From positions 455,303-519,302 of the forward strand of contig NZ_JAGIAS010000004.1 of assembly GCF_017744695.1 (NCBI RefSeq): 64,000 bases of DNA, in the 5' to 3' direction. Position 1 is the first letter of the stretch. Each line of letters opens with the position of its first letter. This DNA comes from Dyadobacter sp. (GTDB lineage Bacteria; Bacteroidota; Bacteroidia; Cytophagales; Spirosomataceae). This document shows positions 51,724-60,496 of this stretch, piece by piece. Both the position numbers and the translations under genes were made by a program. The notes under the pieces were generated by a model that searched no databases, was not told the origin of the DNA, and saw only the letters and a program-made list of their open reading frames with translations.

Positions 51724-54159
51724 ATGCCGTGGAAAAAAACCTTCGTCAACAGTGCGTTACTTGCCGCCATTACATTACTTATTACTGCATTTCAATGGTC
51801 GGAAGAAGATTTTATTCAATTCATTTCCAACAAATTACATAAATACCGGGCCGCATTGCCTGCCGAAAAGGCCTACCTTCACCTCGATAAGCCTTATTAC
51901 GTGACCGGCGATACGCTCTGGTTCAAGGCATACCTTACCGAAGGATCGCTGCACCTCGCGGATAGTGCCAGCAACCTGCTCTACGTCGACCTGATCGAGC
52001 AGCGTTCGGGCAAAAACGCGGCTTTGAAACGTGTGCAACTGGCTGGTGGCATCGGCCACGGCGAGTTCGTCCTCGCCGATTCGCTCGCGCCCGGCGCATA
52101 CACGATCCGGGCCTATACCAACTGGATGCGCAATTCTTCCGAAGATTTTTTCTTTCAAAAGAATGTATATGTATTTGATTATGAAGAAAATGCCACATCC
52201 AACGCCGCTACTGGCAAAATAGACCTGCAATTTTTCCCGGAAGGCGGGCAGATAGTAGCCGATATCAACACGCGCGTCGCGTTCAAAGCGGTAAATGAAG
52301 CCGGACCGGCTCAGGATGTAACGGGTTTCGTGCTGGGCCAAAGCGGCGATACCGTTGCTTCATTTAAAAGTGAGCATCTGGGAATGGGCCGGTTTCAATT
52401 TGCACCGAAAGCAGGGGAGTCGTACCGGGCGTTTGTCAGGGAAGCAGGCGGAAAAGTAACACCGCTCGCATTTCCGAAAGTACACGACACAGGCTTTACA
52501 ATGCTTGTCGACAACCTATCGAATCCACTCAAAATGAGAGTGATAGCTTATGCCAAAATCCCCGGGAAAGCAGAAATACCGGTTCATGTCGTGGGACACG
52601 CGCGAGGCATCGTCGCATTTGTGGCGAAAGGGAAAATCGGGAACCGCGGGTTAATCATGCAGCTGCCCAGTACGGAATTGCCTGACGGCATTACCCATCT
52701 CACACTTTTCGATGACATAGGCAAGCCTGTTTGCGAGCGGCTGGTATTCGTAGATCATTCCAGAAGCTTGCGGGTCAATATCAAATCATCGAAAGCCGAC
52801 TACAAACCCCGCGAAAAAGTCGATGTGGAAGTAACGGTCACCGATTCCGCAGGCAAGCCTGTGGAGGCAAACCTTTCGCTGGCTGTGACCGATGCCGGCC
52901 AGATATTACAGCAGCCATTTGAACAAAATATCGCATCCTATTTACTGTTATCCTCCGACTTAAAAGGTCTTATAGAACAACCTGCCTATTATTTCGACCC
53001 TGCGAAACCGCAGCGCAAAATCCATCTCGACTACTTGATGATGACACACGGCTGGACGCGCTTCAAATGGGAAGACGTGCTCAGCGACTCCATTCCGCCG
53101 ACGAAAAGGTATGTCGAGCAGGGCATTACACTCGAAGGCGATGCGAAACGGAACAACAAAAAGCTGACCGAAAAAACAGTATTGTCGCTTTTTGTCAGCA
53201 ACGATAGTCTCAGCAATTTCATGACGGCGGAAACCGACGAAAATGGCCATTTCACCATCTATAACCTGGCTTTCAGCGATTCTCTGCAACTTCGTCTGCA
53301 GGGAATGAACAAAAAAGGGAACCAGAACCTGTCCTTCACGCTCAATCCGTTCGATCCGCCTCGGGCTTCGGTGGTGAAAATTCCTTTCAAACCAGTGACT
53401 GTCGACGCCCAGCGACTGGCCGATTTCCTCAAAAACGCGGCCAGAGATCAGGAGATTTCAACTAAAATCAGGCAAAATCGCGAACGGCTTCTCCGGGAAG
53501 TCACGATCAAAGCCAAAAAAGAAGTGCCCCGCGACTCACGGAAACTTTACAGTACGGCCGATGCGACCCTGAAAGTGACGCCTCAGATGTCTGCCGGCTA
53601 TACGAGCATACTCGATATGCTGCAAGGCCGTGTTGCGGGCGTCTCGGTAATGGGGTCGGGGATGAATGCAGTGGTATCGATACGAGGCAACAGAGGGGAG
53701 CCTCTTTTCGTACTGGATGGTATGCCGGTGGATAAGCAGCTGATCACGTCGCTAAGCGTGTATGATGTAGAGTCGATCGACGTGCTGAAAGGGGCGTCGG
53801 CTGCGATATATGGCAGCAGGGGAGGAAACGGGGTTATTTCGGTACTTACCAAGCGTGGAAACGAGAATTACGACTATTCGCAAGACATTGTTCCGGGTGT
53901 ACTGGTGACCAAAATCGCCGGTTTTCACACCCCTCGCGAGTTTTATTCGCCTCAATACGGGCCAAGCAGCCCTCCCGCTCCGAACCCCGATTTCCGGTCG
54001 ACCGTTTTCTGGGCACCTATGCTCAAAACCGGTAGCGATGGAAAGGCCCAGGTAAGCTACTACCATTCCGATGCCGCCGGCGCGGCGGACATCCGCGTGG
54101 AAGTGCTAAGCCCGGCCGGACTGCCCGGTTTTGGTAAATCGGCCTACTCCGTGCGATAG
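51724..54159 (+). CDS. MG2-domain / TonB-plug protein without a barrel
   Basis: The protein has 811 residues from ATG 51724 (MPWKKTFVNSALLAAITLLITAF, signal peptide). Residues about 40-130 match the MG2 domain of alpha-2-macroglobulin-type proteins (PAEKAYLHLDKPYYVTGDTLWFKAYL), followed by further beta-sandwich repeats (VDVEVTVTDSAGKPVEANLSLAVTD). Near residues 600-710 there is a complete TonB-receptor plug: YTSILDMLQGRVAGVSVMG, IRGNRGEPLFVLDGMPV, DVESIDVLKGASAAIYGSRGGNGVISV. No 22-strand barrel follows, only about 100 residues. The plug may act as a surface or docking domain. No function is established for this combination. Confidence 0.88.
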   Translation: MPWKKTFVNSALLAAITLLITAFQWSEEDFIQFISNKLHKYRAALPAEKAYLHLDKPYYVTGDTLWFKAYLTEGSLHLADSASNLLYVDLIEQRSGKNAALKRVQLAGGIGHGEFVLADSLAPGAYTIRAYTNWMRNSSEDFFFQKNVYVFDYEENATSNAATGKIDLQFFPEGGQIVADINTRVAFKAVNEAGPAQDVTGFVLGQSGDTVASFKSEHLGMGRFQFAPKAGESYRAFVREAGGKVTPLAFPKVHDTGFTMLVDNLSNPLKMRVIAYAKIPGKAEIPVHVVGHARGIVAFVAKGKIGNRGLIMQLPSTELPDGITHLTLFDDIGKPVCERLVFVDHSRSLRVNIKSSKADYKPREKVDVEVTVTDSAGKPVEANLSLAVTDAGQILQQPFEQNIASYLLLSSDLKGLIEQPAYYFDPAKPQRKIHLDYLMMTHGWTRFKWEDVLSDSIPPTKRYVEQGITLEGDAKRNNKKLTEKTVLSLFVSNDSLSNFMTAETDENGHFTIYNLAFSDSLQLRLQGMNKKGNQNLSFTLNPFDPPRASVVKIPFKPVTVDAQRLADFLKNAARDQEISTKIRQNRERLLREVTIKAKKEVPRDSRKLYSTADATLKVTPQMSAGYTSILDMLQGRVAGVSVMGSGMNAVVSIRGNRGEPLFVLDGMPVDKQLITSLSVYDVESIDVLKGASAAIYGSRGGNGVISVLTKRGNENYDYSQDIVPGVLVTKIAGFHTPREFYSPQYGPSSPPAPNPDFRSTVFWAPMLKTGSDGKAQVSYYHSDAAGAADIRVEVLSPAGLPGFGKSAYSVR

Positions 54160-54261
54160 ACCACGCAATGGAGGCCAATTCCGGCATAAGATTATACGTA
54201 TTTCGACGTTAGTATACTTATTTGCAAAGACATTTGGGCAGAGCATACTGACAAAATTTGG

Positions 54262-54269
54262 TAACTTTG
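54262..54269 (+). promoter_or_regulatory. -7 promoter box for the TPR-DUF4292-EnvC operon
   Basis: TAACTTTG matches TAnnTTTG and lies 57 bases before the first ATG at 54327. A TTG at 54234 is a little too far for an ideal -33. Confidence 0.5.
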
Positions 54270-54326
54270 TTATTTACACTGAAATAGCCGGTCATGACCC
54301 ACGATCTGATGGCGCACGATTCATAT

Positions 54327-56075
54327 ATGAGGACCGAATATTTGAAAATAACCCTTCTTATTTGCCTCGTATCGGCCTCCTGGCTGATGACGCCGGCCCA
54401 CGCGCAGCGTCGTAAAGATCGTGACAAGCAGGAAGTTAAAGAGGAAGGCGTCCTCACTAGGCTGGAAGGGGAGTCGATGGCCGCCGAGGGGATGAAATTC
54501 ATGATGAAGGACGAGCCCGACCGTGCATTACCGGTGTTTGAAAAGCTCGCGCTCCTCAGTCCGCAGGAAGCTACCGCACACTACCTGGTAGCTACGGCGC
54601 TTATCAAGCTCGAAAAATACGACGACGCGATCAATGCCTCCAAAAAGGCCCATGACCTCGATAAAGAGAACATTTTCTATTCCCAGCAGCTCGCAGAACT
54701 CTACGCGAAACGCCGCAAATACTCCGAAGCCGCCCAGATTTATGAAACCCTGGTCGCTAAAAACCCTGAAAATATCGAGTACGGGATAGAATTGGCGGCC
54801 GTTTATGTTTTTGCCGACCAGTTCGACAAAGCGATTGATACTTACAACAAGCTGGAAAAGTCGATGGGAGTGACCGAAGAGATCACGCACCAGAAACAGC
54901 AGCTCTATCTCCGTCAGAACAATCTTGACAAAGCATTGGCCGAAGGCCGGAAACTGATTGCCGCCGAGCCCGGCGAGGTTGGCTACCGCGTGGAACTGGC
55001 CGAAATGCTGATCGCCAACGACCGCATTGTGGAAGCGGTGGCGCCGCTGGAAGAAGCTTTGAAAATCAACCCGGACGAGGCGCAGGCACACGTATTGCTG
55101 GCGGATATTTACCGTCGTAATGGTGATGTGCAGAAATGCAACCAGGAGCTGAAACAGGTTTTTGCGAACCCGAACCTCGACGCAGACCCTAAAATCCGCG
55201 TGCTTTCGGGCTATCTGACGATGCTGAAAACCGAAAACGAGGTCAACGAGGCGGTTTCCCTCGCCCGCCAGCTCTCGGAAACGCACCCGAACGAATCCAA
55301 AGCGACGGTAATTTATGCCGATTTGCTGACGCGCCAGGGCAAATACCCCGAAGCACGGCAGCTGTACCTGAAAGCGGCAGCGGCCGATCCCAATGTCTTC
55401 CAGGTTTGGATCGCTATTTTGCAGCTCGACGGCCAGCTCAATCAGCCCGACAGCATGCTGGTGCATTCCGAAAAAGCATTGGAATTGTTCCCGAATCAGG
55501 GCACGTTCTGGTATTTCAACGGAACGGCGCATTTGATGAAGAAAAACTATAAAGATGCAGCCTCTTCGTTGGAAGAGAGCCTGAAAATGATCGGTGAGAA
55601 TCCCCAATTGGTGCCTTTGATCCACGCACAGCTTGGTGACGCATTCAACGGAATAGGCGACCACGATAAATCCGATGCCGCCTACGAACTCGCATTGAAG
55701 GCCGACCCGGACAACGATCACGTCCTGAACAATTACAGCTATTTTCTTTCCCTGAGAAAGGAGAAACTCGATCTCGCACTCAAAATGTCGGAAAAGCTGG
55801 TGCAGCAGCATCAAAATAACCCGACTTACCTCGACACTTATGCCTGGGTATTATACATTCGTAAAGACTACAAAAAAGCCAAGGAGTTCCTCGAAAAGGC
55901 AATGCTCGACAGCAGCGGCGTGAGTGGCACAATTGTTGAGCACTACGGGGACGTCCTGTTCAAACTAGGGGAACGGGACAATGCGGTGGCCCAATGGAAA
56001 AAAGCCAAGAGAATGGGAGAGACCACCGAACTTCTTGACAAAAAAATAGCAACAGGTGCATTACATGAGCAGTAA
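54327..56075 (+). CDS. Secreted TPR protein
   Basis: The protein has 582 residues from ATG 54327 (MRTEYLKITLLICLVSASWLMTPAHAQ, signal peptide); the in-frame ATG at 54294 adds residues before the signal and is less likely. About twelve TPR motifs follow, for example ALPVFEKLALLSPQEATAHYLVATALIKLEKYDDAINASKKAHDLDKEN and YLDTYAWVLYIRKDYKKAKEFLEKAML. It is the first gene of a three-gene operon with a DUF4292 lipoprotein (11-base overlap) and an EnvC-like protein. Confidence 0.88.
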   Translation: MRTEYLKITLLICLVSASWLMTPAHAQRRKDRDKQEVKEEGVLTRLEGESMAAEGMKFMMKDEPDRALPVFEKLALLSPQEATAHYLVATALIKLEKYDDAINASKKAHDLDKENIFYSQQLAELYAKRRKYSEAAQIYETLVAKNPENIEYGIELAAVYVFADQFDKAIDTYNKLEKSMGVTEEITHQKQQLYLRQNNLDKALAEGRKLIAAEPGEVGYRVELAEMLIANDRIVEAVAPLEEALKINPDEAQAHVLLADIYRRNGDVQKCNQELKQVFANPNLDADPKIRVLSGYLTMLKTENEVNEAVSLARQLSETHPNESKATVIYADLLTRQGKYPEARQLYLKAAAADPNVFQVWIAILQLDGQLNQPDSMLVHSEKALELFPNQGTFWYFNGTAHLMKKNYKDAASSLEESLKMIGENPQLVPLIHAQLGDAFNGIGDHDKSDAAYELALKADPDNDHVLNNYSYFLSLRKEKLDLALKMSEKLVQQHQNNPTYLDTYAWVLYIRKDYKKAKEFLEKAMLDSSGVSGTIVEHYGDVLFKLGERDNAVAQWKKAKRMGETTELLDKKIATGALHEQ

Positions 56076-56940
56076 AATTACCGTCGGGCTGGTAGCCATA
56101 TCTCTGATGTGGTTCACGGCTTGTCACAAACCACGTTCTTCCAAAAGTGTCTCTCAAAAGTCGGATCTCGATACAACCCTGATCACCAGGGGCCCGGAAC
56201 CCAAAGATACCATAGCCGCAGATACCGCCGCGACAGATACTGTGGCGGTAGTGCCCGACGCGGGCGAACCCATGCCGGTTGTGAAAGTCGCCGAAGTTGA
56301 TTTCGACTATCTGACGGCCAAATCCAAGTTTTCATTCAAGAGTGCAAAACAGGATTTCGACAATACAAATGTCAATATCCGGATGAAAAAAGACAGCATT
56401 ATCTGGCTGTCGGTGACGGGTGTGGGCCTGGAAGTAGCACGGGGTATTATTACGCGGGATTCCATCGTTTTTATGGATAAAATTCACCGCGATTACTTTG
56501 TCTTCAATTACGAACAGCTAAGCAAGCAATATAATTTCGACTTGAATTTCGATCTTCTGCAATCCGTCATCATCGGTAATATGCCTTTTGAAATGCAGGA
56601 AAACGGTCGCTTTGTGAAAGAAAATGACTTTTATGTCCTCAAACAGGCCGTCGACAGACTGGAAGTAGACAACTATATTGCCGAAAAAAACCAGAAGCTG
56701 TCGCGCCTGAAAGCGACGGAAGTGCCTACACAGAACACTTTTACGTTGGATTATGAGGATTTCAGAACAGTAGGCAGCTTCCTTTTCCCGTTCATAAGTC
56801 ATATCAATCTGAACGTGCTTTCCAAAGAACAGCAGAAACTCGAAACAACCATGCGCCTCAAACACAGCAAGGTGGAATTGGTAAACCAAAGTCCAGGTTT
56901 TCCGTTTAATGTTCCTTCGAGCTATAAGCGTAAAAGGTAA
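56065..56940 (+). CDS. DUF4292 family lipoprotein
   Basis: The protein has 291 residues from ATG 56065 (MSSKITVGLVAISLMWFTAC). The lipobox FTAC makes it a lipoprotein. After an acidic, low-complexity linker (DTIAADTAATDTVAVVPDAGEP) the conserved DUF4292 domain begins with FDYLTAKSKFSFKSAKQDFDNTNVNIRMKKDSIIWLSVTGVGLEVARGIITRDSIVF. The fold is probably LolA/LolB-like, so it may bind lipid or lipoprotein; this is inference. It sits between the TPR protein and the EnvC-like protein in one operon, a conserved Bacteroidota arrangement to my knowledge. Confidence 0.9.
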   Translation: MSSKITVGLVAISLMWFTACHKPRSSKSVSQKSDLDTTLITRGPEPKDTIAADTAATDTVAVVPDAGEPMPVVKVAEVDFDYLTAKSKFSFKSAKQDFDNTNVNIRMKKDSIIWLSVTGVGLEVARGIITRDSIVFMDKIHRDYFVFNYEQLSKQYNFDLNFDLLQSVIIGNMPFEMQENGRFVKENDFYVLKQAVDRLEVDNYIAEKNQKLSRLKATEVPTQNTFTLDYEDFRTVGSFLFPFISHINLNVLSKEQQKLETTMRLKHSKVELVNQSPGFPFNVPSSYKRKR

Positions 56941-57004
56941 AATACAGAAAGTCTGCTTAACTTTGCCCGCCGTGAGATGTATTTTGGCCGCAAGAATCAA
57001 TATT

Positions 57005-58345
57005 ATGCCCTTTCGTACCCCTGGTAGCCGTCGTTTTTGGTTAGTGCTTACATTCATGCTTTGTGCGTGCGCAGGTGCATTTGCACAGAAGACCCGCGAG
57101 CAGTTGGAGCGTGAAAAGGCTGAGAACCAGGGCAAGATCAGGGAAATTCAGAGCATTTTAAAGCAGACTTCTTCCCAAAAGAACGTCAACCTCGGCCAGC
57201 TCAAAGCTCTCAACCAGCAAATCAACACTTACAAAAAGCAGATAGACCTCCTTACCGACGACCTGGAAATCCTCGACAGGGAATTAAAAGTGCTCGAAAG
57301 GCGGCGTCAGTCGCTGGATAGCAGCCTTGCCGTATTGAAGCAAGAGTACGGCCACATGATTTATGAGGCTTCGAAACGGAACGCCTATTTCAATCAACTT
57401 GTTTTCCTGTTCTCGGCGGGTACTTTCAACCAGTTTGTGCTCCGGTATAAGTATCTGAAACAATATACGGAAGCCCGTCAGGGACGTGCGAAGGAAATCG
57501 ATGCTTTGCAAAAACAGGTAATGGCCGAGCGTCAACGCATTACTTCGAAAAAGAATCAGCAGAAAAACGTCCTTGATACACGCGTTACAGAAAATACCAA
57601 GCTGGAAGGCCTGAAAGTGAAACAGAACGAGGTGATCCAGGAGCTTTCACTGAAAGAGGTAGAATTGAGGAAGCAAATTGCTGAAAATAAACGCGCTACC
57701 GACCTTTTGGAAGCCAGTATCCGCCGCATTGCCGAGCGGGAGCGCAAAGAACGCCTCGAAAGGGAACGTCGCGAGCGTGAAGAACGTGAAGCGCGCCGGA
57801 AAGCAGAACGCGAAAGAATCGCCCGGGAGAATGCCGAACGGGAAAAGAAAGGGGAGGCTGCGGTAGAAGCGCCTAAGGAAGTAGAGGAAGAGCCGGTCGT
57901 TTCTAGCGGTATGAGCGAGGAAGAAACCACGTTGGCGTCATCGTTCACGGCTTCGCAAAACCGCCTGCCATGGCCCGTAAAAGGCTTTGTATCCAGCCAT
58001 TTCGGCCAGCGTCCGCACGCTGTTTTGAAGGGGGTGATGGTGGATAACCTTGGCGTTGACATTCAGACGACTGCCGGAGAGCCGGTAAGGTCGGTTTACG
58101 ACGGAACGGTACTCGACGTAACGGAGCTGCCCGGAATGGGAAGTGTAGTGGCGATCCAGCACGGGAATTATATGACGATTTACGCCAAAATGACCGGTGT
58201 CGCTGTACGTGCCGGGCAGAAGGTAAAAGCACGTGAAAATATAGGCCGGGTAGCCACCGACAGCGACGGCACTTCGGAATTGCAATTCCAGATCTGGAAA
58301 AATACTTCGCGCCTGAACCCCGAAAACTGGCTGATACACCGGTAA
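57005..58345 (+). CDS. EnvC-like murein hydrolase activator with degenerate M23 domain
   Basis: The protein has 446 residues from ATG 57005 (MPFRTPGSRRFWLVLTFMLCACAGAFAQ). A long coiled coil runs from about residue 30 to 310, ending in a highly charged helix (RERKERLERERREREEREARRKAERER). The LytM/M23 domain starts at LPWPVKGFVSSHFGQRPHAV. Its zinc ligands are lost: MVDNLGVDIQ has Asn where His is expected, YAKM replaces YAHL, and LQFQIW replaces LHFEI. So it should not cleave peptidoglycan itself but activate an amidase, as EnvC does during cell separation. It is the third gene of the operon. Confidence 0.9.
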   Translation: MPFRTPGSRRFWLVLTFMLCACAGAFAQKTREQLEREKAENQGKIREIQSILKQTSSQKNVNLGQLKALNQQINTYKKQIDLLTDDLEILDRELKVLERRRQSLDSSLAVLKQEYGHMIYEASKRNAYFNQLVFLFSAGTFNQFVLRYKYLKQYTEARQGRAKEIDALQKQVMAERQRITSKKNQQKNVLDTRVTENTKLEGLKVKQNEVIQELSLKEVELRKQIAENKRATDLLEASIRRIAERERKERLERERREREEREARRKAERERIARENAEREKKGEAAVEAPKEVEEEPVVSSGMSEEETTLASSFTASQNRLPWPVKGFVSSHFGQRPHAVLKGVMVDNLGVDIQTTAGEPVRSVYDGTVLDVTELPGMGSVVAIQHGNYMTIYAKMTGVAVRAGQKVKARENIGRVATDSDGTSELQFQIWKNTSRLNPENWLIHR

Positions 58346-58369
58346 GGCGTTTTGCAGGGATGAAACGCC
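58346..58369 (+). terminator. Hairpin after the EnvC-like gene
   Basis: GGCGTTT pairs with AAACGCC around a 10-base loop directly after the stop codon. There is no T run, so termination is possible but not certain. Confidence 0.5.
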
Positions 58370-58377
58370 ACACGGGA

Positions 58378-58549
58378 GTCAGGAGGTGTCAAGAATTGTC
58401 AGAGATTGTCAAGTGTAGTCAGGAATAGTCAAGGGGTCAGGAATTGTCATTCATCATCGGACGGTTTGATGTATCGGACACACAAGTTCTCCTCCCTATA
58501 ACAAGACTTGACTATCCTTGACCAAACATGACAACTCCTGACCACACTT
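58378..58549. repeat. Large word-repeat hairpin (GTCAGGAATT / GTCAAG words) upstream of panB
   Basis: On the left (58378-58449) the word GTCA recurs eight times in forms such as GTCAGGAATTGTCA and GTCAAGTGTAGTCAGGAATA. On the right (58501-58549) its complement TGAC recurs four times, for example CTTGACTATCCTTGACC and ATGACAACTCCTGACC. The arms pair imperfectly across a 51-base loop. It is the largest of the four such elements here. Confidence 0.8.
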
Positions 58550-58583
58550 AAACGAATTTCGATTACCATTACCGATAACCACC

Positions 58584-59402
58584 ATGTCTGTACATACTGC
58601 TGATATCAAGCGCATTACGACCCACGTGATTCAGGAAATGAAGAACCGTGGCGAAAAAATAACCTGTCTAACCGCCTACGATTATTCGATGGCGGGAATC
58701 GTGGATGCAGCCGGTGTCGAGCTGATCCTGGTGGGCGATTCTGCTTCCAATGTAATGGCCGGCCACGAAACGACCCTGCCGATCACGATCGACCAGATGA
58801 TCTACCATGCATCATCGGTGGTACGGGCGGTGAAACGTGCATTGGTTGTCGTGGATTTGCCGTTTGGCTCGTACCAGGGCAATTCGCGCGAGGCGTTGAA
58901 CTCCGCCATCCGCATTATGAAAGAATCCGGCGCACACGCTGTGAAGCTCGAAGGCGGTCTGGAGATTAAGGACTCCGTTACGCGCATACTGAGCGCGGGA
59001 GTGCCTGTAATGGGGCATTTGGGCCTTACACCCCAGTCTATCTACAAATTTGGGACTTATACTGTCCGTGCCAAACAGGAGGCCGAAGCGCAGAAGTTGA
59101 TCGAGGACGCCAAGATGCTGGAAGAAGTGGGTTGCTTTTCGGTAGTACTCGAAAAAATCCCTGCGAAACTGACCAAACAGGTATCGGAAAGCATTCAAAT
59201 CCCGACAATCGGGATCGGTGCCGGGCCGCATGCCGATGGCCAGGTACTCGTAATTCACGACCTCCTGGGCATTAACAAGGAATTCAAACCACGCTTTTTG
59301 CGCCATTATGCCGATTTGAACGGTGTCATGACCGACGCCATCACCAATTATATTTCAGATGTAAAAGGAAGGTCGTTCCCGAACGAGTCGGAATCATACT
59401 AA
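58584..59402 (+). CDS. panB: 3-methyl-2-oxobutanoate hydroxymethyltransferase
   Basis: The protein has 272 residues. It adds a hydroxymethyl group from 5,10-methylene-THF to 2-oxoisovalerate, the first step of pantothenate (coenzyme A) synthesis. Motifs are LTAYDYSMAGIVDAAGVELILVGDSASNVMAGHETTLPIT (magnesium-binding Asp and neighbours), VVDLPFGSYQGN, AVKLEGGLEI and VMGHLGLTPQSIYKFGTYTVR. The length is normal. It follows a large repeat hairpin and precedes a pseudouridine synthase by 27 bases. Confidence 0.96.
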   Translation: MSVHTADIKRITTHVIQEMKNRGEKITCLTAYDYSMAGIVDAAGVELILVGDSASNVMAGHETTLPITIDQMIYHASSVVRAVKRALVVVDLPFGSYQGNSREALNSAIRIMKESGAHAVKLEGGLEIKDSVTRILSAGVPVMGHLGLTPQSIYKFGTYTVRAKQEAEAQKLIEDAKMLEEVGCFSVVLEKIPAKLTKQVSESIQIPTIGIGAGPHADGQVLVIHDLLGINKEFKPRFLRHYADLNGVMTDAITNYISDVKGRSFPNESESY

Positions 59403-59429
59403 CCTTTCAAAAAGTATTAAACTAATAAT

Positions 59430-60161
59430 ATGGCTAAAAAACCTTTTCGGGTTGTTTACGAAGATAATCACCTGATCATCGTCAATAAGGAGCCGGGGAT
59501 CCTGGTCCAGGCCGATGTCACCGGCGATACGTGCCTGCTCGATATGGTCAAAGACTATATTAAGGAGGAGTACAATAAGCCGGGAGCCGTGTTTCTCGGC
59601 ACTGTACACCGCCTCGACCGCCCTGTAAGCGGGCTCGTAGTGTTCGCCCGCACGTCGAAGGCGCTCGAACGCATGAACGAGATTTTCCGCAAACGGGATG
59701 TTCAGAAGACCTACTGGGCGGTTGTGAAAAACAAACCTGCTGAGAAGAAGGGTAAGCTCGTGCATTGGCTTACCAAAAACGAAGCCCGCAATGTTACTAC
59801 TGCCCACGATCAGGAAGTACCCGGTTCGCAGCGAGCGGAGCTCTCATACCGCTGGATCGGAGAGATCAACAAATTTCATTTGCTGGAAGTAATGCCGGTC
59901 ACCGGCAGGCCGCACCAGATCCGCGTACAACTGGCATCGATGAACTGCCCTATCCGCGGGGACGTCAAATATGGTTATCCCAAAGGCAACCCGGACGGCA
60001 GCATCAATTTGCACGCACGGAGGCTTTACTTCGAACACCCCGTTAAAAAAGAGCCGGTTATCTGCCGGGCAGGCGTTCCGAACGATGCCTTTTGGGAAGA
60101 ATTCTTAACTTTGGATAAAGAGGTGATCAAACCCGAACACCTGGATTTCTTTCATGAATAA
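59430..60161 (+). CDS. RluA family pseudouridine synthase (second of two)
   Basis: The protein has 243 residues. EDNHLIIVNKEPGILVQAD opens the domain, TVHRLDRPVSGLVVFARTSKALERMNEIF carries the catalytic aspartate, and VMPVTGRPHQIRVQLASMNCPIRGDVKYG is the second block. It differs clearly from the paralogue at 38374-39096 and is probably a separate lineage with another RNA target. It overlaps the spacing of a short operon with panB and the DUF6787-like gene. Confidence 0.93.
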   Translation: MAKKPFRVVYEDNHLIIVNKEPGILVQADVTGDTCLLDMVKDYIKEEYNKPGAVFLGTVHRLDRPVSGLVVFARTSKALERMNEIFRKRDVQKTYWAVVKNKPAEKKGKLVHWLTKNEARNVTTAHDQEVPGSQRAELSYRWIGEINKFHLLEVMPVTGRPHQIRVQLASMNCPIRGDVKYGYPKGNPDGSINLHARRLYFEHPVKKEPVICRAGVPNDAFWEEFLTLDKEVIKPEHLDFFHE

Positions 60162-60167
60162 TAACCG

Positions 60168-60491
60168 ATGATCGAAAAACTGAAACAGCGCTGGAACGTC
60201 CGAAATGGGTGGGATGTACTCATTATTCTCGTCGTTTTTGCCTGTACCGGTTTTTCGGTCCTCTACGTCAAGCGCTGGCTTTTCGAACTTACCGGGTTAA
60301 CCGAAGACTCTTCCGGTTGGCTTCGCTGGACGGTCAATATCCTCGTCATCTTACCGCTGTACCAGGTCATTCTCCTCGCCTGGGGTTGGATTTGGGGCAA
60401 ATTCAACTTCTTCTGGGAGTTTGAAAAACGGATGTTCAGCCGGATAGGAAGCCTATTCCGCTCCAAAAAGACTGAAACTACACCCGAATAA
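60168..60491 (+). CDS. Small membrane protein, DUF6787-like
   Basis: The protein has 107 residues with two hydrophobic segments (WDVLIILVVFACTGFSVLYV and WTVNILVILPLYQVILLAWGWIW), followed by KFNFFWEFEKRMFSRIGSLF. The layout fits the DUF6787 family known in Bacteroidota, whose function is not established. It lies 6 bases after the pseudouridine synthase gene and is likely cotranscribed. Confidence 0.65.
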   Translation: MIEKLKQRWNVRNGWDVLIILVVFACTGFSVLYVKRWLFELTGLTEDSSGWLRWTVNILVILPLYQVILLAWGWIWGKFNFFWEFEKRMFSRIGSLFRSKKTETTPE

Positions 60492-60496
60492 CCTCC

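Noticed and set aside
54528..55814. A 428-residue open frame on the minus strand opposite the TPR gene
   Set aside because: It is Phe/Gln/Val-rich antisense sequence without domains; the plus strand has clear TPR repeats.
58378..58549. CRISPR array
   Set aside because: The repeats are short imperfect words without constant-length spacers, arranged as two inverted arms; no cas gene is near.
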